Below, one piece after another: positions 56,103-64,000 of a stretch of DNA of 64,000 nucleotides (positions are counted from its first letter, which is position 1; every line of letters begins with the position of its first letter). A program made the translations under genes and the position numbers. The DNA comes from Gnetum montanum (lineage: Eukaryota > Streptophyta > Gnetopsida > Gnetales > Gnetaceae). Where the stretch lies: the NCBI GenBank assembly GCA_015680685.1, contig MNCI01023742.1:1033048-1097047 (forward strand). The letters run 5' to 3'. The notes below the pieces were generated by a model that made no database searches, was not told the origin of the DNA, and saw only the letters and a program-made list of their open reading frames with translations.

Positions 56103-57416
56103 TTAGGTGGTTTAAGCCACCACCAAGATTTAATCATTCATGATCAAGCCTTGATCATTAACCCTGTATTTGCAAGAGGTTCATACAACTAACAAGTTAG
56201 AAAAGTTAACTTAACTAGAAAATACAAGAACATAAAAGCACTATAACAATCATGTTTAACCTTGTAGATAGTATACAATGGTAGGAGGGTTCTAAAATAA
56301 TTTGTGGACTCTCTATGCCACCATTAGATTATTATCAGCATTATACTAATAATAATCTTGAGGATCATTGAACTTAGGAGGGGATGAATAAATTCCCTAG
56401 ATAAAAATTCTTTAGCATAAACCACATACCAATGTTAACATGGTTTCCTAACTTGGGTAGTCCAAACTCGAATGGTAGTTCATAAGCATACCTCTAGACT
56501 TTATTCCTTCCAAAATGTGGTTTGAAGGGTATCACATCCTATACAAGCTCTAAGCTTTGCTCCAAAGTGATTTGATGCTATGAATCCACTCAACGCTATA
56601 AGGTTCCAACAAGCTTAGAATGTGGTTTCAAGGATCCCATAATGTTTACAACTTGAGCTCCACTCTAGAGTGTTGTAGCACTATACCAACACTTAATCCC
56701 TCAAGATCCCAACAAGCTTAAGGATGATGCCTTCCTGCAAGAAGCACATCAACCCCATACGGCAATAAGAGAGAACAATAATCACAATGAATAAATGCAA
56801 CTAAGTTTGTTGATTCTTATACTTGAGGAACAACTCACTTTATAATAGATAAAAGATAGTATAATGAGGAGCATCAATGATTACAATGATTTTGAAATGA
56901 TTACACAATGATAGTTCAAAAGCTTGCATACTTCCCAATGAGAATGAAATATTCTTATAGGCACTATGTTTTCAAATTCATCTTAGAACTCATGAAATGA
57001 CTAACTAATGGTCATGGAAGATGTCTTTTTCATGGCTGAGATGTATTTCTGCATCTGGCCTCTATTTTGGGAAGACATCTTCTTTTGGTAAAAGATTTTT
57101 GCTATTTTGTAGAGATGTCTTCTCCTATGTTGTCTTCAATTATGCTAAAATGTCTATTGTTTCCTAGAGACATCTTTCTTGAACCTTTCTTTGCACTTGA
57201 ATTCTTCATTCCTTGTTCATGGTCTTGAGCTTCCACAAGCCTTCTTATCCTAATTCATGGTCTTGATGATGTCCTAATGAAGTCCTTGTCCACATAGAAT
57301 CCCACAAGTCCTATAAACACAACACCATACAAACATCCTATTTTCTCCATTTTCCTTAAGGTTTTGACATACTAAAAGGTCCACAACTCTGGCATAGTCT
57401 AGATCTCTGCAAGGTA
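56103..57416. other. Region between element C and element G, no gene recognised
   Basis: Continuation of the target sequence of element C. Only short frames, no known domain. Somewhere between about 57250 and 57420 it changes into the body of element G, whose 5' part is missing. Confidence 0.45.
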
Positions 57417-60223
57417 GCAAGTGCCAATCATGGACGGGTTCTCCGGCTACAACTAAATTCGCATCAACCCAGAGCATCAGTCAACAACAACCTTCATGAC
57501 CCCATGGGGTACTTTTTGTTATACTATGATGTCCTTCGGGCTCAAGAATGCTGGAGCAACTTACTAGAGAGCCATGACTTACATCTTTAGTGACTACATC
57601 CTAGAAACGCTGAATGACTACGTCGATGACATAACAGTCAAATCTAAGGAGACCGCTAATCATCCCAATGATCTAGGTGTAGTCCTCAAGCATTGCCAAA
57701 TGCATGATTTACGCCTTAACCCAAAAAAGTGTGTCTTCGGGGTGAGAACCGGACACATGTTAGGGTTTGCAATATTGGAGGCTGGAATACGAGTGGACCC
57801 TGACAAAGTCAAGGCCATAGTTAATTTAGCACCACCTACAAATCTTAAAGAATTTCACGGGTTACAAGGTAGGGTACAGTTCATCAAGAGGTTTATAGCA
57901 AAGTTGATTGACAAGTTACACCCCATGCAACATTTATTGAAGAAGGGGGTTAACTTCGAATGGACAACACAATGCCAACAAGCCTTTGATGATCTGAAGA
58001 AAGAGCTTTTACACCTCCCGACTATGTACCCACTGCAGAGGGATAAGCCTTTCTTCATCTACCTTGCCACCTTAGATACATCTATTGCGGTACTATTATG
58101 TTAGAGATGAGACGACGGCTCTAACATTCCAGTGTATTATCTAAGTTATGCATTGATAGTGTATGAGGCAAAATACAACGAGGTGGAGAGAAACTACCTT
58201 GCTCTAGTCTTTGCATTAAAGAAATGGAGGCACTACCTATTTTGCAGTAAAGTTAACATCATTTGCAAGAGCAATGTACTCTGGGCTATCACGAATAATC
58301 TATATGAGAGCAGCAGGATAGCCCGGTGGAAAGCCATAACAGTGGAATTCGACTTGCATTATGTGAGCCAATCGTCGACAAAGGGTCAAGCTATAGCAAT
58401 GCAACTTACGACCTCACCTGTCAACGATTAGACAATCATAGATCCTGAATTCCCTGACGAGCATGTTAGCACTATCAATGTCGTCTCATCACATCTTGAA
58501 GCTACTTTGCATTTCGACGGTGCCTCGACCACACGAGGAGGTAGTGCAGCTGCCATCATCACATTCCCCTATGGGGAAATGCAACCTTTTGCTTATCGTT
58601 TTTCATTCCTTTGTACAAACAATGTGGTAGAGTGCGAAGGGTTACTCAAGGGTCTCTTAGCAGCCTAAGCATTAAGCATCCAACATCTGGCGATTCGCGG
58701 GGATTCACAACTCGTTGTGAATCAAATCACTGGGGTCTACGCCTGCAAAGCTACACATCTGCAGCCCTACTACGACCTAGCAAAAGTTTGCTTAAATAGT
58801 TTACGACAACGGACATTCAACACGTGTCGCACAACGAAAACACCGTAGTAGACGCCTTGGGCCATCCTAGTGTTAAATGTGCCACTTGTTTGCAAGTTTG
58901 CCAGCTTTGATTACCGAGTGTACGGAGCCTATCACTCAGGTAGTACACGTAACCTCTGTTAGTGCTGCGAACACCTAGGAGTGGTATGCCAACATTAAAG
59001 CCTACTTGCAAAATGGTGAGCCCCCAAGCGGATTGACATCTACCTAGAGGGATGCGATCTACAAGCGTGCTCTACAATATGTTCTTATGGGAGACAACAC
59101 CTTGTGCAAACGCTCCTATGATGGGATATTGTTGGCATGCGTAAATAAGGAGCAAGCACAGAAGTTCATTAATGAAGTACACGAGGGACTGTATGGTGGA
59201 CACATAGCACCTAGGGCCATGGCTACAAAAATTAGATGCCTAGGGTACTACTAGCCTCACATGGAGTGTGATTGCCTAGCCAAAGTCAAGACTTGTGATA
59301 CGTGTCAAGGATATGCAAATCTTATACACGTTTCGCCTATAGAGTTGCATCCAACATAGATCACGTGGCCTTTCCAGTGATGGAGACTAGACATCATAGG
59401 ACCTATCACGCCTAAGTCTTCCGCAAGGCATAGCTTTATCATCACCGCCACAAAGTATTTTACAAAGTGGGTGGAGGCTATTCCACTGAGGAAGACTACA
59501 TCCCAGCAGGTTTGCCACTTCATCTTAGATAACATCGTGACAATGTTTGGGCTTCCCATGACTATTGTGATTGACAATGGGCCACAGTTCAGTAGTGTAG
59601 AAACCAAAACCTTGTGCAACAATTTTGGCATCAAGCAATCGTTCTCCTCGCCATACTACCCGCAGGAAAATAAACAAGTAGAAGCTACGAACAAGTCCAT
59701 CATCAACTTGCTCAAGAAAACACTTAACAACAATAAGAGACGATGGCATGAGCAAATCCTCTATGTGCTGTGGGCTTACAGGACAACGTGTAGGACTACG
59801 ATAGGTAAGACACCTTATATTCTTGTTTATGGATTTGAAGTAGTGTTACCTCTTGAGTTGCAGGTACCATCACTTTGAATGATCCTATCGAACGTCATGA
59901 GCGAAGCCCAAAACAACGAGTTGAGGATCATCGACCTCGACTCCATAGAGGAGGAGTGTACATAGACACTTGGTCACATAGAGCATTATCAAAACAAGTA
60001 ATAGTAGAAGCATCATGCAAAGCCGTGTCAACGATCGATATAGAAGGGAGACCTCATTCTCAAGGCTATCCATGAGCATGTGAATAAATTCTCAACAAAC
60101 TGGGAAGGTCCGTTCATGGTCACAAAAGTCTACGGGAATGGGGCCTTCAAGTTGGCAGACATGGATGGCAATGAGTTCGCGAATCCTGTAAATCATTTAT
60201 ACCTCAAGCCATACTACATTTGA
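57417..60223 (+). pseudogene. pol: Truncated pol of element G: RT, RNase H, second RNase H, integrase
   Basis: RT starts at IMDGFSGYN (57428), then FMTPWGTFCYTMMSFGLKNA and the catalytic YVDD box (about 57619), then LNPKKCVFGV. RNase H runs about 58040-58430, with SYALIVYEAKYNEVERNYLA. The second RNase H lies at about 58495-58860: HFDGAST, NNVVECEGLLKGLLAA, IRGDSQLVVNQITG. The His/Cys zinc finger is at about 59180-59320 (HEGLYGGH to CDTCQ). The integrase core has WRLDIIGP, VIDNGPQF and ENKQVEATN, so all three acidic catalytic residues survive. The C-terminus NHLYLKPYYI ends at 60223. Stops and frame breaks interrupt every long stretch. Confidence 0.88.
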
Positions 60224-60247
60224 TGCATGAGCAAGATAAGCAAACGT

Positions 60248-60675
60248 GCACTATGACGTAAAACTGGCAAAGGTAAGTAGACGTTCGCTACGATGTAAAA
60301 CTGGCAAAGCATGTTCGCTACGACGTAAAACTGGCAAAGCTCATCCGCTATGACATAAAACCGGCAAAGGAAATCTACTATGACTATAAATTGGCATAGA
60401 CTATCCGCCATGACGTAAAACTGGCAAAGCACATCCGCTATGACGTTAAACTAGTATAGACGGTCCGCTATGACTTTAAAATGGCCTATCCATCATCTGC
60501 TACGACATTAAACTAGCATTGCGGTCTGCTAGGACCTTAAACTAGCACATCCATCATCTGCTACGATGATAAACTAGCACTGTGGTCTGCTAGGACCTAA
60601 ACTAGTGCACCACGGTCTACTGAGAGCTTAAACCAGCAAATCAGATGGTCTACTAGGACCTTAAACTTAGTTCGC
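60248..60675 (+). repeat. Tandem array of about 14 units of ~30 bp
   Basis: The unit is CGCTACGACGTAAAACTGGC plus about ten variable bases (AAAGCAYRTY). In the second half it changes to CTGCTAGGACCTTAAACTAG, alternating with CTGCTACGA units so that the period doubles to about 60 bp. Such arrays are known from 3' regions of Tat elements. Confidence 0.92.
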
Positions 60676-61929
60676 AGCACATCCTTATCATGCATTACAA
60701 CTCTACAAACAAGTGAGCATGCACACCACCAACACGAGGTGGGGCATTGCAGTTCCCGAATGCAGTTCATGATGCTAAGAAAACATTCTCGGGAATATGT
60801 GTAATGCCACTCCCCCTAGCATCTTGGTGATCCTCTGGAGATGTCTTATGACATCTTGTTGACCTTCTGGAGCTACCACTACCAAGACCCTTTACCTTGG
60901 TAGTAGCTTCTGTAGTTAGCGCCTGCTGATGGAATTCCAGTAGTGATGTTTACCTTGGGCAGGGATTCCTGAGCACTCGCATCACTGCAATTACTAGCTG
61001 CCTTGGTGCCAACCTCTCCACCTGGATGCTGCCAGAACTGTTGCTGGCCTTTCTAGTTTGGACGTCGAATGGCTCAGCAACAACATTTGTTGTTCCAATA
61101 GCATTCAAAGCAAGTAAGACCTTTGCCTTCATTTTGCATCATGGTTGTTTCTTCTAGTTTTCTCTCTATTGTGTTTCCAGGGTACGTACTAGAGGGGTGT
61201 CGGTTAGAGGTGCATTTTGCCACGGAGGCAGGACACTACATCATTCCAAGATGGTTGTCCTGACTAGCTTAGCCACTTTGGAGTGCATATCCTGCCCTCC
61301 CCCTTAACCTCCTTTACCTCATTCCTTACACCCACAATTCTCACTCTCACCTCTTTTACAAAATTTCCTGATGCTTGTAAAGCCCTCCCATATGCCCAAA
61401 CACAAAGTCCATGACACGTGTAACACAACTCGCTACATGGGAAGCTTCTGTAGGCAGGTTAAAGTCCCACGTGGATGTAATGCAACTCATCCTGGGAAAG
61501 AAATGCCTATCCTACGATAAGGTCTTTTGCAAATGTAATTGACAGAACAACAAAAGAAAAAAGCATAAAAGAGCAAAAGCTCATGCAAAAGAAAAAAAAA
61601 GCAGCGTGCCTAAAACAAATGGCACATCAGCTGTTTCGCAGTGACCCTCTCGAAGCATCCTGACGAGAGGTCAAAGGTCAGCAAAAGCAAAGATGACCAT
61701 GCAAACAACTCCCTCATAAGCATTCTGACGAGGGACCTTGCTAAGTCTCATCTTTACCATTTTCCTAGACCTCCTTCCCCCCGCTTAATCTTTTCCTCTT
61801 TCCCTGCATAGCCAATCCAACACTCTCAAAGCATAGCTAAGCAGCATCTTGATGATCATTAAGGAGCGATGTTAGCATCTTGTCTTTCGTATTCTTTGTC
61901 GGCGTCTCTCGGGTCCATCCTCTAGATGT
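60676..61929 (+). other. 3' untranslated region of element G
   Basis: No convincing ORF. It contains an imperfect repeated block at about 61645-61665 and 61705-61735 (CTCGAAGCATCCTGACGAG and CTCATAAGCATTCTGACGAG) and an imperfect dispersed repeat around ATCTTGGTGATCCTCTGGAG and ATCTTGTTGACCTTCTGGAG (60825-60875). Confidence 0.55.
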
Positions 61930-61946
61930 CGACAAAGAGGGGCCAA
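61930..61946 (+). promoter_or_regulatory. Polypurine tract of element G
   Basis: CGACAAAGAGGGGCCAA directly before an LTR that begins TGAAACACCCTAAAATTTC. The purine run AAAGAGGGG is a typical plus-strand primer of Tat elements. Confidence 0.75.
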
Positions 61947-62244
61947 TGAAACACCCTAAAATTTCAAGGCACTTTTGCTTCACTAGGGTCTTGGAAATGA
62001 GGCAAACATTCCCACAAGTGTAGCCTCATGACAATTTGGCAGGAAATGAATGCACCGAGTTTAGACTGTTTAGTTCGACAAGTTATCTACCTTCAGAGCT
62101 GACAGGCCCGATGTACTCTCTAGCCTGCCCACTTGGGTATTTCACCCAACTGACAGTCTATTCAGAAACCATGCTTGGAGTTGTCGACGATGCTCAGAAT
62201 GTGCAAAAAACTTTAGCAAGTTTTCTAGTAAAGAAGTTTGCTAA

Positions 62245-62915
62245 GCTACGCTATGCTATGTAGCGTAGCAAGCCTCAGAGGACAATTGCTTAGAAAACCA
62301 AGCTATTGCAGAACAAAGTGCTATGCTATGCTACGCTACGCAGTGTAGCACAGTGTAGCAAAGGAAAAACAAAAAGGCCCAGCTTACCTAGTGATTCCAA
62401 TTACACTCGGCAAGCAGTTCGGCCTTCAAAACCAGTTGCCTTGTTCAACTTCAAGTCCTTAGCAAGGCTTCTCATCAGAAAGTGGCAGATTGAATAGAAA
62501 GAAGGATACGCTGGCTGCTATGCTGTGCTACGCTACATAGCGTAGCATAGCATAGCGACGATGCAAGAACAGCAAAAGGTGTCTCAAATGCAAGTTTAGC
62601 AGGTTCAAATTCTTCCATTCGCAAAAGAAAAAGTTACAGTTGTTTCCATAATCAAAGCTTCAAGCAAGCATTTGCAACTCCAACACGGGTCGCAAATGAG
62701 GCCAGCTACTACTTTATGCTACACTATGTAGCATAACATAGCGTAGCAAAGATGCAAAATCGAAAAAGAACGCTTCAAAAAGTTAGCCCAACGTGTGCCA
62801 AGGCTTCCAACAGTTGACTTCAATGCAATTTTCTTCTTCAAACTAGTGGCTACGCTACGCTAATAACATGCTATGGTCCATAGCGTAGCACAACGTAGTG
62901 GACGGCTACGCTACT
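62245..62915 (+). repeat. Five palindromic hairpin clusters in the G LTR
   Basis: Cluster 1 is 62245-62269 (GCTACGCTA, 7-base loop, TAGCGTAGC), cluster 2 about 62321-62360 (imperfect), cluster 3 62517-62556 (a 40-bp palindrome, 18 of 19 arm positions pairing around a 2-base loop), cluster 4 62715-62735 (TATGCTACA, CTA, TGTAGCATA) and cluster 5 about 62847-62915. All lie upstream of the TATA box. The alternating GCTAC and GCTAT pentamers could form stable stem-loops in single-stranded DNA or RNA. Confidence 0.9.
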
Positions 62916-63103
62916 TCAGTGTGCCTCATTCCTTGTCTGCATTGTTGGCATATTTGATCCTAGCATCTCCAGTTTCGACAGCATAATTGCAGCGTGATAA
63001 GTTCACGATCGGCTTTGCATGTTCATGTAGTATGGACATGTCAGCATTTTGTGGGTCTAGGAAACGTGTCATCTAAGCATCATTTCTCGCGTGCTCCTGG
63101 TCC

Positions 63104-63110
63104 TATAAAT
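63104..63110 (+). promoter_or_regulatory. TATA box of the G LTR
   Basis: TATAAAT in the context GGTCCTATAAATACCTCG, downstream of the palindrome clusters. The position is right for the U3/R boundary of a plant LTR. Confidence 0.7.
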
Positions 63111-63771
63111 ACCTCGATGAGCAATGCTAAAAGGGTTGGCAATTTTGAGCATTGTTGGCATTGGTTGGCATTTTAGCAATTCAAAAGGTTGGGAAATTTT
63201 GAGCATTTGGCAAATTGAGAACTCACTTGATTGGCAAGTTGAAGATTCCCCTGGTTAGCAAATTATAGCAGTTGGTACTTTTAGCATTGGCACTTGGCAT
63301 TAGCTTTTTGCTTGCTGGAACTTTGTACTATTGGCTCTTAAGCTTGTACTCGAAAACATAGTTGAGGCATTTTGAGCATTTCGGTCATTCCTGGACTCCC
63401 TGTGCCCCTCCAGCACTGTACCACTTGTTATACATTTTCAAGCAGAGAAGAGAATCAAACCCGCAACTTTGCGGTGGTGCATTTTCTCATCCCAGTTACT
63501 CTGTTATTTCTATATTATCATCACTGTTTAGCATTGTTTTCTTCATTATCACATTTATTAATCATCGATTAGATTTCACATATATTGTGCTTAAAATGAT
63601 GTTTACATAAGGTTAAGTTACACCAACTAAGTCCTTGTCTGATTGACCAGACTGTTTAGGGCACCCCATTTCTGTTTTTATCCAGCACGGCCCTTGCACG
63701 GATTCGGGGTTGAAATCGTTCGCCCGACGACCTCTCAGTGTTTCCAGCCATCGACGTTTTCAGTCACTACA

Positions 63772-64000
63772 AGGAGAATGGGTTGTTGATAAGAAGATTT
63801 TCTAAACATGTTTAGGTTGCCCACCCCCAAGGGATACATTGTTACAACCAAAAGAAAAAAAAACCTCTACACGTGCAACCATATGGAAAAATTTGTCAAA
63901 AATTAACTGTAGATCTAAATTTAATGATTCTATTGCTATTGGAATCTTAAAATCATGAGCTACACATCCATGACTAGAAACTCTAAAAATTCTTATAGGA
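63772..64000. other. Right end of the window, nothing recognised
   Basis: AT-rich DNA after the presumed LTR end, containing an A-rich run near 63851-63865. No gene or repeat partner in the window. Confidence 0.4.

Larger units (their letters stand above)
57417..63771 (+). mobile_element. Retroelement G: 5'-truncated Tat-clade Ty3 element
   Basis: It begins inside reverse transcriptase and continues through RNase H, a second RNase H, integrase, a tandem-repeat 3' region, a polypurine tract and one long LTR. Two RNase H domains and tandem repeats downstream of pol are typical of Tat lineages (Ogre/Retand-like). The 5' LTR, gag, protease and the RT start are absent. The right edge (CACTACA, 63771) is a guess from the TG...CA rule. 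It is a different lineage from A-E and has a higher GC content. Confidence 0.8.
61947..63771 (+). repeat. 3' LTR of element G
   Basis: Starts TGAAACACCCTAAAATTTC after the polypurine tract. U3 holds five palindromic clusters built from GCTACGCTA and its complement (62245-62915). A TATAAAT box is at 63104-63110, so the transcript would start near 63135. The leader then runs through TTGGCA-rich sequence. The end near 63771 is uncertain because no second LTR is in the window. Confidence 0.72.

Noticed and set aside
57274-57477. A short minus-strand cysteine-rich frame before element G
   Set aside because: It overlaps the start of the G reverse transcriptase on the other strand and has no homologue-like motif.
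60248-60675. CRISPR-like array
   Set aside because: Regular short repeats, but units are contiguous and degenerate without unique spacers, and the array lies downstream of a plant retrotransposon pol.

Overview
The window reads as plant nuclear DNA of the gymnosperm (probably conifer) type. Almost all of it is old, decayed and nested LTR retrotransposons, with only small islands of single-copy sequence: a plant-type NCS1 nucleobase transporter with a spliceable intron, a cytoplasmic-type tRNA-Gly(TCC), and a LINE tail. There are no bacterial operons, no CRISPR arrays and no ribosome-binding sites. The conifer assignment is inferred from this texture; no species marker was recognised.

Layout. 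1-2427: the 5' end of an unidentified minus-strand gene with a TATA box, a telo-box triplet and repeated bZIP-type motifs, then AT-rich DNA without a gene. 2428-11227: retroelement A (plus), with two LTRs, gag and an extra 3' ORF but no pol. 11233-12939: AT-rich DNA with a 161-bp tandem duplication. 12940-38679: a three-level nest. Element D (minus, gag-pol-extra ORF) is split by element E (minus, gag remnant and pol), which is split by element B (plus, gag only). 38680-40310: LINE 3' tails and the tRNA gene. 40569-45537: two tandem copies of an NCS1/PLUTO-like transporter; the first is a pseudogene, and the second is fully open but cut off at its 3' end. 46150-49019: a decayed, apparently intron-containing minus-strand gene into which element C (49025-56097, plus, gag only) inserted. 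57417-63771: a 5'-truncated Tat-clade Ty3 element (G) with two RNase H domains, a 30-bp tandem array and an LTR full of palindromes.

How the parts work together. A-E look like one Athila-like superfamily. They share a primer-binding site resembling the tRNA-Asp 3' end, LTRs running from TGATG to CATCA (sometimes decayed), a similar Gag start and an unusual Cys/His motif in Gag; A, B and E also share a block just before the polypurine tract. D and E carry pol, while A, B and C carry Gag but no pol. This fits a donor/parasite relationship in which gag-only elements use polymerase supplied by relatives. In A and D an extra ORF lies in the position where Athila elements carry an env-like gene. 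In both, a sequence resembling the U3/TATA part of an LTR sits about 500 bp before it, which suggests its own promoter. Precise target-site duplications support A (GGCAT), B (GTATG) and C (ACATC). For E the flanks are decayed, but Gag-Pol frame continuity across the insertion supports the nesting.

All domain calls come from reading motifs by eye; no database search was run. LTR outer ends of D and G, and the ends of decayed ORFs, are approximate.
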